Below, one piece after another: positions 45,893 through 56,924 of a stretch of 64,000 nt of DNA. Numbering within the stretch: the first letter of the stretch is position 1; each line of letters begins with the position of its first letter. Origin of the DNA: Henricia sp. BOLD:AAB3569 (lineage: Eukaryota; Echinodermata; Asteroidea; Spinulosida; Echinasteridae). The notes below the pieces were generated by a model. The model saw nothing but the letters and a program-made list of their open reading frames with translations. It did no database searches and was not told the DNA's origin. The stretch is from assembly GCA_037783545.1 (NCBI GenBank), contig JBBELK010000218.1:1116001-1180000 (forward strand), in the 5' to 3' direction. The translations under genes were made by a program, and so were the position numbers.

Positions 45893-46119
45893 ATATTATT
45901 AAGAGGTCATTAAGACTTTGAAGATTACCTTGTTATAACAGAAACCTTGTATTATCAGGAATAAAAACAATTGGGATCTAAACTTTTCCTTGTTATGGGT
46001 GCAAAAGAGGGGGGAAATTAGCAGTAATACAGGTATGTAAATGAGTAATTTTATTTTATTTTTTTAAATTAAGATTTTGATTCAAATAAGAATAGTACAC
46101 CCAGATGTCAGTATTTCAT

Positions 46120-46770
46120 TCAATGTGTTGGGGCATTCTGGGTAGCATCATGATGGAACCATGGCCACGATGTGACTTCTAAAAAACCAAACTGGAACTC
46201 AGCTTCAGGGGAACACCATTCATGAATAAACATGAGGGAAACGTGTGTTGGAGCAATCAATGTATTGGGGCATTCTGGGTAGCATCATGATAAACCCATG
46301 GCCATGATGTGACTTCTAAAAAACCAAACTGGAACTCGGCATCAGAAGAACACCATGCATGAATAAACATGGGGGAAAACGTGTGTTGGAGTAGTCAATG
46401 TATTGGGGCATTGTGGGTAGCATCATGATGAAACCATGGCCATGATGTGACTTCTAAAAAACCAAATTAGAACTCGGCTTCAGAGAAACAACATGCATGA
46501 ATAAACATGAGGGAAAACATGTATTGGGGCATTCTGGGTAACATCATGATGAAACCATGGACACGATGTGACTTCTAAAAAACCAAACTGGAACTCGGCT
46601 TCAGGGGGACACCATTCATGAATAAACATGAGCATGATGAGGGAAAACATGTATTGGGGCATTCTGGGTAACATCATGATGAAACCATGGCCATGATGTG
46701 ACTTCTAAAAAACCAAACTGGAACTCAGCTTCAGGGGGACACCATTCATGAATAAATATAAGCAAGGTCA
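46120..46770. repeat. Tandem satellite, about five units of 121-138 bp
   Basis: ATTGGGGCATTCTGGGTA-type starts fall at about 46127, 46264, 46402, 46523 and 46653. Each unit carries GTGACTTCTAAAAAACCAAA and CACCATTCATGAATAAA. The open minus-strand frames here just follow the repeat. Confidence 0.93.
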
Positions 46771-48559
46771 AAATAGTATATTCAGCATGCTGTAGTGACA
46801 TGTAAATAAGCAACAGATTTGCATAATTTTGATTAAGGCAAGAATAGTACATCAAGATGTCAGTATTAATTAATGATGCAGTAACATGTAAATGAGCAAT
46901 AATTTGCATAAATTTGAATGCCAATTAGTAGAAAATCTGGTTTCTTTAAACAGCTAGTATCCCCCGTCCACATTTTTAAAGATTTCCTGTTTATCATGCA
47001 GGTGTATGTGTCTACAATACCATCACAACTTGTTTTTACCAAAAAATAGACAGCCTCTCGTTTAAAACACAATTCAGTTCCGACCCTCTTCACCCGAAAT
47101 TCTGAAACGCTCGAGGTTACTCGCTTTGTTGATAAACAGGGTTTTGACGTCATCCTGAGAAGAACACAAAACAGCCTGGATGTGCAGTATTGAATGGAAA
47201 ATATACGGAGTGAATGTTTATCATGCCTGTTTTGTCCTTGTAATTCAAAATACAAACGTGAAAAACACTTGACAGTCCCTGCGAGCCGTAGTTCCCACGT
47301 ATTTGAAATTGGCTCAACATGGTATGTACATCGGTCGGTACAAGTTAGAACGAGCGCCTAATTTTTCTCTCTCTTTGTAATAAAAAAGAAAATCTTTCTG
47401 CTCTTTTTTCTCTTCATGGTGTCTAGTAAAGCATACAACCACACAACTACTATGAGCACATCTCTGGCTTTTTGCACGAGAAAAATTCTTCAAAAAACAC
47501 CATTGAACAGAGACAGTTTTCTGGGTTTTTGCGTGTAAACGTATGGAACTGCCGACCGTGTTTACACGTGTTTCTCAGGATTGCGTCACGGGGTCATGCA
47601 CATATCATTAATACCTAATGAGCGTTTCAGAAATCGCGAAAATTTCATTTTCGAAAACTGCACTTTTGCTTGCGATTTATCCACTTTAAATGCATCCACT
47701 TTGAAATTTGAAATAAACAGCGGTATAAGTCGGCTTGAGGGATATGTGGACTATCGAAAAAGGTGCAAAAGGTTTTTCGTCAAGGGGGATACTAGCTCTT
47801 TAACAACTTTACGAGTAAAAATTAATTTAATTTGACATGAGATTTTGAATACTTCTTTATGGTGTTCATTATAGCAAATTTCCACTGTAAAATAATTGGA
47901 ATGATGGCAAAAACTCACCTTACCTGTGTTTTCAGTATCCATGGCAACACGTCCATTTTTTTGAGTGTGTATAACATCAAGCTCCACGGTCTGTGGGCTC
48001 CATCTCTAATCTGTGAATTACATCAGAAAAAAAATTAGCAACTATGACAGAAATGCAACCAATCCAGAAAGAATTTACAAGACGGACATATGAGACTGGC
48101 CGAAAGTCAAAACTTCACATCTTCCCCCAAAAGGGCCCCTGAAATGCTGAGGAACTTTACGCATAAATTGTTTTGTTTAGAAAGACAATACTACTGTTTA
48201 TTTTGATGCCCCATGAATAAAGGGCGAAATTTTTCAACTTACAGAAACTCACAGAAAGAGGGCGCTGTTTGGGGCATGTCACTTTAAGAACACACGGCAG
48301 AAAAGCAAAGAAAATACATAAGACTTCAAACTGGAATTGTGGAAAATTGCTGCAGCTTCCAGCCGTAGGTTTTCACATGGCTTAGTTACAGCATGCAACA
48401 GAGGCCCGTTAAAACCATAATAGCCTACAGTACATGTAATGTCCAAAAATGTCATTTTGAGAAAAATAAGTTTCAAAGTTTTATTGTAGCTGAAAAATCA
48501 GAAACTGGAGCAGAAATAGTAATCTTATAGATTTATGTTACTTATACGTTAAATGTTGC

Positions 48560-48780
48560 TGCATGGGCACATTATTGCTTATTTACATGTTACGGCATCA
48601 TTAATTAATACTGACATCTTGATGTACTATTCTTGCCTTAATCAAAATTATGCAAATTTGTTGCTTATTTACAGGTCACTACAGCATGCTGAATATACTC
48701 TTTTGACCTTGCTTATATTTATTCATAAATGGTGTCCCCCTGAAGCCGAGTTCCAGTTTGGTTTTTTAGAAGTCACATAG
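48560..48780 (-). repeat. Inverted copy of the satellite flank with one unit end
   Basis: It is the complement of 46705-46890, including CAAATTTGTTGCTTATTTAC and GGTGTCCCCCTGAAGCCGAG. It ends within one satellite unit at GAAGTCACAT. Confidence 0.85.
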
Positions 48781-48790
48781 TGACCTTCAG

Positions 48791-49595
48791 AGAAGGGGAG
48801 ATTCCCCAGTGCCTTACTTTTAGAAGGCTAAAAGTGTGTTTTTTAACGTTTATATTGGGACGTTATCATTTTCTATATAACACTTTTAGCCCCATACCAA
48901 TTTAACCCCATTCGCTACCTTACATTTTGCTGCACGCGGCAAGATGGCCGCCGTACCCCAAACTATAGTTTACCATACAGTCAAAATTAAACATTGAAAA
49001 ACTTATCATGGAATTACCTGGAATCTCCAGAATGTTGTACCGTGGTCCATTTTACCCGATGATTCTTCTAAACAGAAAAAACTAGTCCAACGTAATTTTT
49101 CTTGACATTTTCGAGCACTCTCGGGACAACAGCGACATTTACCACGTGTGTAGAGATAATCAGTCAGGGCCCAGATAGCCCGCCCTCTTGTGGTCATCTC
49201 ATTGTATGATGTCACCAGCAGTACAATGATCTTTTGTTCGTCTGTAACACGGCTGTTGTCCCGAGTGTGCTAGAAAATCTCAAGAAAAATTACGTTGGAC
49301 TAGTTTTTTTCTGTTTAGAAGAATCATCGGGTAAAACGGACCACGGTACAACATTCTGGAGATTCCAGGTAATTCCATGGTAAGTTTTTCAATGTTTAAT
49401 TTTGACTGTATGGTGAACTATAGTTTGGGGTACGGCGGCCATCTTGCCGCGTGCAGCAAAATGTAAGGTAGCGAATGGGGTTAAATTGGTATGGGGCTAA
49501 AAGTGTTATATAGAAAATGATAACGTCCCAATATAAACGTTAAAAAACACACTTTTAGCCTTCTAAAAGTAAGGCACCGGGGAATCTCCCCTTCT
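48791..49595. mobile_element. Inverted duplication with 342-bp arms
   Basis: The left arm 48791-49132 and right arm 49253-49595 are near-identical inverted copies around a 120-base loop. Both arms contain GGTACAACATTCTGGAGATT followed by CCAG|GTAATT and a segment TACGGCGGCCATCTTGCC (or complement). The outer ends are SINE-derived (GGGGAATCTCCCC). Confidence 0.92.
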
Positions 49596-49631
49596 CTTCA
49601 CGAAGAAATGCTGTGGGATCTTTAAAGTGCG

Positions 49632-49995
49632 TTAGGCGAAATAAAAAAAAATACATGTTTCTCGTCCCCGCCCGCTTCCTTTTTTTAGGCCTCGTGGATT
49701 TATTTTTTATTTCCAAAAAATTAGACAAAAATATTAAAAACTACAACAAATCCGTCGGAAAATAAATACTTGCGAGTTCGAAGTCTTCTATAGACTCTCT
49801 CGGTGACTTTCTACATCGTGTAGCTACTGTACCATCGCTAAATATGTCTTCGCACGAGTCTATTTACCTGCAGCGGCCTAGAAATCTCTAATAGCAGTCA
49901 TCTTGAAAAATAAAAATAAAAAGCCCCTCTTCAAGCTTCCTCCTTTTTTTTGAAAACCCGGACGAGAAACATGTTTTATTTTTTACTCGGCCTTA
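49632..49995. mobile_element. AGGCC-polyA MITE, copy 2
   Basis: The left end TTAGGCGAAATAAAAAAAAA, followed by ACATGTTTCTCGTCC, is answered at the right end by GGACGAGAAACATGTTTTAT and a CGGCCTTA edge. The inner end word is specific to this copy. Confidence 0.78.
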
Positions 49996-50003
49996 CCTTA
50001 CCT

Positions 50004-50419
50004 AGCCCCGCGAGCAGTGCTTCGGTTTTCAAAACCTTAGCCCTGTGTTCAGCTATACACCAAATCTGTGGCAAACTCACGCAAATGAAATTTGGCCCAC
50101 GGCTCTGATATTTGCTCAATAGGTGCACTCACCCCAGTTTATAAATATTCCGAAGAGTACGCATCGATCCGATGTCTAGTTTCGGTGAAATCGTGGGGAA
50201 AGTTTGAGACTTTCCGTGCGTGAAATTCCGACTTTCACCGAAACTAGACATCGGATCGATGCGTACTCTTCGGAATATTTATAAACTGGGGTGAGTGCAC
50301 CTATTGAGCAAATATCAGAGCCGTGGGCCAAATTTCATTTGCGTGAGTTTGCCACAGATTTGGTGTATAGCAGAACACAGGGCTAAGGTTTTGAAAACCG
50401 AAGCACTGCTCGCGGGGCT
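50004..50419. mobile_element. Near-perfect palindrome with 187-bp arms
   Basis: Arms 50004-50190 and 50233-50419 match in complement at all but one position that I could see. The ends are AGCCCCGCGAGCAGTGCTTC and complement; the loop is 42 bases. Confidence 0.95.
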
Positions 50420-50479
50420 ATACCTTACCTAACACACCGGACCAACGGCTTTACATCCCTTCCGAAGGATGGATAAGCA

Positions 50480-51035
50480 TGCGCATGATGCGCGTGCTTG
50501 GAAACGGGCATTATTCAATTTTATTGCGTCACTATAGTGTTTAGCAAATTTGCCTCTGAAGCTAGCAAACGTTTGCCAGTGCTTAAGGTTACGGTCTCCA
50601 TTAAATAGCCGGGGCCTCCGTTAGCACAAAATCGGCTGCTAAACAGCTCCATGAAATTGGCCCCAGGCATGCGCATGCCAGGCCAGGTGACATGCATGGT
50701 CGAGACAACTCGACTTCCCACACTCAGGTGACACTCGGGCCACCAGTCATGCATCAATAAAACCCAAAATTGACACGAACGGTTTGCAATGAAAATTGTT
50801 ATTTACTCTCACCTTGTTTTGCTATTGAGCATGCAGTCGTCAAGCAGTAGAAAGTCCGGGGAAATGCACATTATTTCGCTTTTTCTTTTCTTTTCTTTTT
50901 TGCCTTTCTTCAAAACTCGGCGGGCTCATGACGTTGAGGGCGCTGTTGAAAGCCAGATTAGACTTGAATAAGTCCATTAAGGTATAAGTGAACAGTGATG
51001 ACTTTCCGCTCCAACTTTCCCCTCAAACTTTCCCA
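50480..51035. other. Stretch with a degenerate GGCCAATTTCAT repeat
   Basis: GCTAAACAGCTCCATGAAAT at 50637 belongs to the family also seen at 56460-56620, 58300-58495 and 62610-62960. No gene is seen. Confidence 0.4.
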
Positions 51036-51039
51036 AAAT

Positions 51040-51345
51040 AAAGGGCCCTTATTTAGGATTTTTATCAATGAAATCTATGCTTTAAAACCACTCTACTCAG
51101 TTAAAGTCATAAAAATCCTATTTGGAGCTTGCTTTGGGGGTTAAAACAAAGGTTTTTAGTTTTTATGCTAATGAGAATATGCATATTCATGACCAAGGTC
51201 ACGATGTCACAAGAGGCAAACACAGGAAAATTTCATTCAACTGTGCACAAAAGATTCTACTTTTTTCTCCAACTTTTTGTAATCCATGGCTGTTTGAGTT
51301 TGTTTTACATGTTGCCTGCTGTAAGCCATGACAAAACTGGGGGTA
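51040..51345 (+). repeat. Dispersed repeat of about 330 bp, copy 2
   Basis: It matches 15781-16109 closely, differing by small deletions near 51265. Confidence 0.85.
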
Positions 51346-51624
51346 GAAACTGCATGCAGCAATTTGCCACAAGTCCAACTTGAAGTCTTATGTTTTTTAA
51401 CTTTTCCCTTCTGTCTTCCTTATGTGATGCACTCAAAACAGCGCCCTCTGTCTGTGATTTATTGCAATGAAATCTTCAAAGTTGAAAAAGGCCACCTTTT
51501 ATTGATTTCACATCCAAACGAACAATAGTATGTCTTGCTGAACAAGTAATCCGTCATTATGAAGCAAAGCTTAGGCACAAAGTTGTTTAGCATGTCACAG
51601 TTGTTTATAGCAAGGCCTTTATTT

Positions 51625-51815
51625 GTAAACAAGAAAAGCAGACCACGTTTCTCATTGGGATTTAAACCTGAGACTTCTGATACAACGGGCAGATGGTCTA
51701 CCAGCTGAGCTAGCTATAACTAAGGCACAGTGGTATATTCCCTCAGGTTTTCCCCAAGATCTCTGACACCAGGCAGATGCTCTGCTAGCTGAGCTATGAG
51801 GTACAGTGGTATATA
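51625..51815 (-). repeat. tRNA-derived SINE copies
   Basis: The minus strand shows TAGCTCAGCTGGTAGACCAT and a second GAGCATCTGCCTGG head. B-box remnants precede them. It is related to 24340-24660. Confidence 0.65.
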
Positions 51816-51962
51816 CTCCCTCAGAAGTAGTAATTCGAATATCGATTACACTAAATGTGGAGCAAGCTGTACCAGGCTCCCAGCACAGCATTCCCTCAGT
51901 GCACTTGCGCAGTGCAACGGTGCTTACGGAAAATGTTTTACGGCTACTTTTTAAAATTATTA

Positions 51963-52105
51963 TTAAAGGCACAGGTTCGTCAGCAATGCGCGCCCGCCAA
52001 ATGTGTGCCACGCAATACGCAGCTCCATAGCAAAGGCAGGCATGGAGCTGCGTGTTTCAAGCACGAATTTGGCGGGCGCGCATTGCTGACAAGCCTTGCC
52101 TTTAA
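51963..52105. mobile_element. TTAA palindromic MITE, copy 2
   Basis: It has the same ends and palindromic design as 39750-39889, with TTAA at both edges. Confidence 0.85.
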
Positions 52106-52109
52106 GGCT

Positions 52110-52460
52110 TAAAGGCCCAGTGGATCATTTGCAATGACCCCAAAAAGTAATCGACGAGTTTACAGGGGAAAAGTTCTGAAAGTAAAGATTGAATTAATAG
52201 CAACTATCCAATGAAAGTGTTTCGCTCAAATTGATATAGTTTTACCATAAAATAATCCGTAAAGATGAAATTATTTAGATCGTTTGCAAACGATTTACTT
52301 ATTTTTTGTTCGTATCTACGCGGTCCAAAATGCATGGGCGCTGTGTACTCCGTGTGCGTGTTCCAACGCGATGCATTTTTATGGATCGCGCGCACGCACA
52401 CGCAGTATGTGCGCCACAGAGTGCATGACGCAAGCCACATAGTACCCGATCAACTGAGAA
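52110..52460. repeat. Dispersed repeat related to 8490-9010
   Basis: It shares AAATTATTTAGATCGTTTGC and the GCGCTGTGTAC track. Around 52340-52435, CGTGTTCCAACGCGATGCAT precedes GCGCGCACGCACACG words. Confidence 0.6.
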
Positions 52461-52589
52461 CGAATATTTTGAAAAAGCTGAAATTTTTTCGGATGAGTTT
52501 GTTGATGTCTTTCTTTTGATTTATAATGGTTTTATTCGCAGAATCGCTCAAAAACAGATCATCTACAGGGCCTTTAATTGCTCCACATT

Positions 52590-53270
52590 TTCAAAATTTC
52601 ATATTTTATTTCCTTGGCCACCAGTCGAGGTCACAAAAAACTGTCACATTCATGAAATGTCATCTATGGGTTCTCAGCAACGTTTCCTGCAAATTTGAGG
52701 AAAATCTGAATCATCAAAATTGGCCAAAAATTGACATTTTTGAAATTGTTTCAGAAATGACTCCTAACGCAATTTCAACCCATTTTCCGAAGGAAATTTT
52801 ACAGAAAAATGAAATTTTGGCCACAAATTTGAAGTTTTCGAAATTTCATTTCTTTTCCTGGGCGAGCAGCCAAGGACAAATTCAAAGAATATTATCTATG
52901 AACTCTAAGCAACATTTACTGCAATTTTGCTGAATCATAAAATATTTGGCTAAAAATTCAAAAAATCATATGGGTTAGTCCATTTTATCAAAATTGACCA
53001 AAAATCGACAGTTTTGAAAATGTCTCAGAAATTACTCCTAACGAAATTTTAGCCAGTTTGGAACCTTATTTTGCAGTTTTCCAAGCTACTTTCTGAGGAA
53101 AATGGAAATTTTTGGCCAAATTTTTTCTTCAAATATTTCACATTTCATTTCCCAGATGAGCAGTCAAGATCGAGTCTTTGCTTCGATATCATCTATGGGG
53201 TCTGAGCAACATTTCCTGAAATTTTGAAGAAAATCTTAATCATAACATTTTTGGCCCAAAATGATAAATT
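52590..53270. repeat. AT-rich repeat family, copy 2
   Basis: TCTCAGAAATGACTCC-type and TCTAAGCAACATTTCCTG-type words recur at irregular spacing as in 34860-35470. Confidence 0.6.
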
Positions 53271-53329
53271 TAACAAGGGGTTAGTCCAGCAATTTTTCTC
53301 AAATTAAATTGGCTTTTTGAAAACGTGGG

Positions 53330-53405
53330 AAGCACAGAGTAAAATGAGAATTATTCAGACAGAGTAAAATGAGAATTATTCAGACAGAGTAAAATGAGAA
53401 TTATT
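53330..53405. repeat. 25-bp tandem repeat, three units
   Basis: The unit contains ACAGAGTAAAATGAGAATTA and repeats three times without visible change. Confidence 0.93.
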
Positions 53406-53775
53406 CTTAGTGCAATTTATTTATTACACAACATTTTATCTTAAAGAAAAATAATGTTGCCAAACAGTGTTAATGGAATGCAGTATAATTAATAACAAGG
53501 GTGAAATATGCATCTGGTAATGTACACGTAATTTGAATACATTGACCACAGCTATACACTTTGAAAAAAATGTGCACCAAAAAATGCATATCCCCTTGTT
53601 TTCATGGTCAAACCAAAAAGTAGTAGAAACATGACAATTTTTGGCAAAACAGTTCTCACTTTAGATTTACAACTTTGAAAACTCCCCATAAGCATGAAAA
53701 TTAATTAAAAGGTCTGAATACAGCAATAACATTAGTGAGATTTTTTTTTCTCAAAAAGGCGCGATGTGTGTATTC

Positions 53776-54266
53776 TTTGGTTTCACTTTTTGACAACCGG
53801 TTGCTATCCGCCATTATTGTGTCCATACTATGGCACGCCAAAGCGAAAATAATTTAACACTGATAATTTAATTTTGACGGATATTTTCGCAAATGTTGCG
53901 CAAGAAAAATAAAGGTTGGCATGACTTTTAAATGTTGATAGACTGTTTGAAACTGGCATACCGTACTTTTGTTGTAGGGACACAGTAATGGCGGATATGA
54001 CGTCACGTGTATGGCACGCCAAATCGGAAATAATTTAACACTGATAATTTTGCCATCAACCCTAAAAAACAAGTCTCAACATTTTTGTAAACTTGCCAAC
54101 AAAAGCACGGTATGACAGTTTCAAACAGTCTATCGCATTTAAAAGTCATGGCAACTTGTTTTTTTAGATTATCAGTGTTGAATTATTTTCGCTTTGGCGT
54201 GCCATATTATGGACACAGTAATGGCGGATAGCAACCTGTTGTCAGGAAAGTGAAACCCAAGAATAT
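53776..54266. mobile_element. Inverted-repeat MITE, copy 2
   Basis: It has the ends ATTCTTTGGTTTCAC and complement, with GTCCATACTATGGCACGCCA near the left end. An additional internal end-like segment near 53985-54060 makes it longer than 5660-5990. Confidence 0.75.
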
Positions 54267-54282
54267 CTCATTTAGGATATAA

Positions 54283-54600
54283 TTTATTTCACCAAGTTGA
54301 CTTATATTATAACATGGATTGCGTTGACTTGGCGAGAAATTAAGTCTACTTTCTAGATTTGGTAGGTCGTATATTGGCGAGATAATTTTTGTTACCAACT
54401 CTCCTAAGTCGTCTTGAAGAGATAATTTATGTTACCAAGTCGACCTCCTGAATTTAATCAGTTGCCAAGTCGACTTGACTTACATGATTATCTCGCCAAG
54501 TCGACTTAGAATGTTCAAGAAGGCGATCTGATGGCAACAAATTATCTCACCAAGTCTACTGATTGAATTTAGAAAGATGACTTGACAACATAAATCATCT
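54283..54600. repeat. AAGTCGACTT motif cluster
   Basis: CCAAGTCGACTT or close variants, alternating with GAGATAATTT-like words, occur about ten times on both strands without a fixed period. Confidence 0.7.
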
Positions 54601-54609
54601 TGGTATCTA

Positions 54610-55325
54610 AACAAGTGGTTTGGCACTCACAGAGCGCCGTAGTTCTGGAATATTATGCGAATGTGTCTAAATCTTGTGCACGGAAATTATTTTAAAAATA
54701 GTCAAATTTCGCAGTGAAAATTTAAGACTTGTACATGTACAATCCATTTGTTCTTATGACACAATAAATGCATTTGTGTAACTGTATATGTACCATCACA
54801 CGAATGTTTTCTTTACAGATGTTAATATTGATTATAAATATATACAGTGGATTTAGGCACTGGATAATTCTTTTTTCTCCTCCCTTTACACATTAAATAC
54901 ATGTACGACACTGTATGAAGTGGCATATAGATGGATCTGGAAAATTCTTTTCACACGGTGATAAATACTACAGACAAAGTGAACACATCACTGCAAATAA
55001 GCAACTCCAAATTCCCGCGGGATGTTCAAATAATTTCAAAATTGTTTGAATATTTTGATGACATCACTGAAACATTGGGAGTTATGAATACCTTAAATGA
55101 ATGGCATTTTGTATAGCCCCTAAACATTACAATTCAAAATGGTTCAAGGGCCATGCTGCATTTTTCTTGATGTAAAATTCTGTTTTATAAAGCATTACAG
55201 GTATGTACCAACAAAAATTGATTAAATAAACCACTAAAAAACAAAACTATCCCGTGCATAGTATGTTATGCTCACTTAAACAAAAAGCCATTTAAACCAT
55301 TTTGAAAAGTGTACTTTGAGAATAA
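54610..55325. other. AT-rich stretch without a recognised gene
   Basis: I see no splice-flanked exon or clear repeat here. Confidence 0.4.
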
Positions 55326-55328
55326 GTA

Positions 55329-55469
55329 TTAAAGGCACAGGCTCGTTAGCAATGCACGTGTGCCAAATTCGTGCCACGAATTACGCAGCTCCATAGCAAA
55401 GGCATAGAGCTGTGTATTTTGTGGCACGAATTTGGCGCACGCGCATTGCTGACGAGCCTGTGTCTTTAA
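55329..55469. mobile_element. TTAA palindromic MITE, copy 3
   Basis: It has the same ends and design as the 39750 and 51963 copies, with several substitutions. Confidence 0.85.
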
Positions 55470-55499
55470 CTTACTAACTTTGAATCACAAAAATCCATT

Positions 55500-56450
55500 A
55501 TTCGCTGGCAGAGTGTGACGTCAACTTCCGCCCAGCAGCTGATTTCACGGAATCCTTACGCACTGCGTAAGCCCGCTTGCACAACTTTTTATTGCGTAAA
55601 GCTGCGCAACATTCCTGTGATAATTACACGCAGGCCTATGGGGCTGATGCCATTTTCAAAAATTGCGCAAGCTACGAAATTTTTCGTGAAATCGGCTGCA
55701 GGTCGCGTTCACTGCTTTCACAAGGGTTCACCTACTTGTATGGCAATGGGTATGTCCATTCGTTTTACACAGGAGCCACAAGGGGAACATTTTTCCATGC
55801 ATTTTTTCTGTTACGACGATCACAAAATAACAGCAGGACAGTATATCGCTATGAGAGATGGTATTAGCAAACCAGTGAAAGTCATTATTGTCCATATTTT
55901 TAAACATTTTCTTCTAAAAGAATAATAATAGAATACACTGTAAGCAAACATAATGGAACTAAATTTCGAGCGTGAAACAGTGACCATAGCAATGGTCCAG
56001 TGACCCCGATGTGATGTCAGGACTTTGCCAGCGAATAGAGAAAATATAACCATAAAATCACGGTACACGTTCATGCATGTGATCATAACTCAGTCACAGT
56101 GCATATATTATAGTACACATTGTATAGCATAAACATATAAAACTCCCATACTTCCAAACAGACATATATTGCTAAATGGCACAAACGCTTTAAAAGCATG
56201 GCTAATTAATTATTTGTATGCATACAATACTGATTAAATAATTACACACACCAATGCAAAAAATTAATGGTACGTTCAAATTCTTCGTTTTTAGTATGTA
56301 CAGTATGTGCGGTCGAACCAAATAAGACGTACTTGGGATTTTGCCTTGTTATAACAGGAACCTCGTATTATCAGGAATAAAAACATTCAAGATTTTGAAA
56401 TCTAAAATTTGCCTCGTTCTACGCAAAATTTTGTTTGAACACTGCTCTTA
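55500..56450. other. Stretch with an unassigned 136-codon open frame
   Basis: The plus frame 55515-55925 and an overlapping one lack domains, a start context and splice support. GCGTAA/TTACGC words at 55555-55600 hint at repeat origin. At about 56340-56390 is a short repeat (CTTGTTATAACAGGAACCT) related to 45930-45970. Confidence 0.3.
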
Positions 56451-56610
56451 TTCTTGTCCTGGGCCCAATTTCATATAGCTGCTTTACAGCAAATACTGCT
56501 TAGCATTGACAAAGTTTGCTAAGTAAAAACAGGTTACCTGCTAAAGTCCATGTCATTTGCATTACTTTTGACTGGTACTCTAACAATATTTGCTTAGCAG
56601 AATAATTTAC

Positions 56611-56920
56611 TAAGGCCAAACTAAACAAATGGTGCGTTTACGGTATTAATTGGCCTAAAAAAAATCCAGGTAGGTAGGTAGGAAAATAATGTTATTTTTA
56701 ATTTTGTTTTACATTTCAGTTTATGCATTTGCGTGTTGTATTGCAATGTTTGAAACTCGCTATTAACACTATTAAACATGTTCATGTACAAGTGTAGAAA
56801 ATGTTATGTTCGTTGGAAATTATTGCAAATAGTGCTCATTTAAAATTATCAACTTGAAAATTGAAAAATTCCAGGTAGGTCGGGTTACCGTAAACACACC
56901 ATTTATTTTTTTTGGCCTAA
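56611..56920. mobile_element. AGGCC-polyA MITE, copy 3
   Basis: The left TAAGGCCAAACTAAACAAAT with GGTGCGTTTACGGTA is answered by TACCGTAAACACACCATTTA and TTTGGCCTAA at the right. It is inserted in a degenerate GCTTAGCAGAATAAT-type repeat that resumes at 56921. Confidence 0.78.
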
Positions 56921-56924
56921 GCAA

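Larger units (their letters stand above)
43366..49070 (-). other. Candidate minus-strand spliced transcript of unknown product
   Basis: Minus-strand segments flanked by splice-like motifs are about 49017-49066 (with an ATG, ends CCAG|GTAATT), 47933-48019 (ends ACAG|GTAAGG), 44550-44668 (ends TTCAG|GTATTG), about 43643-43750 (ends CATG|GTAAGT) and one near 43366-43428 (starts after CCCACAG). The first two join in frame, as do the third and fourth, but the second does not join the third in the frame that stays open, so at least one exon is missing or the model is wrong. The 44550 segment could encode a hydrophobic stretch. No family was recognised. Confidence 0.22.
49575..50478 (-). repeat. SINE interrupted by two nested insertions
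   Basis: SINE body words in complement appear at 49575-49631 (CTTCACGAAGAAATGCTGTG, ATCTTTAAAGTGCG) and resume at 50424-50475 (CACACCGGACCAACGGCTTT, ACATCCCTTCCGAAGGATG). The MITE at 49632-49995 and the palindrome at 50004-50419 lie between. Confidence 0.75.

Noticed and set aside
46480-47255. Several minus-strand frames near the satellite
   Set aside because: They repeat with the satellite period and extend into random sequence.
55515-55925. Plus-strand frame of 136 codons
   Set aside because: No domain, and the start of the frame lies in GCGTAA-repeat sequence. Translated search needed to revive it.
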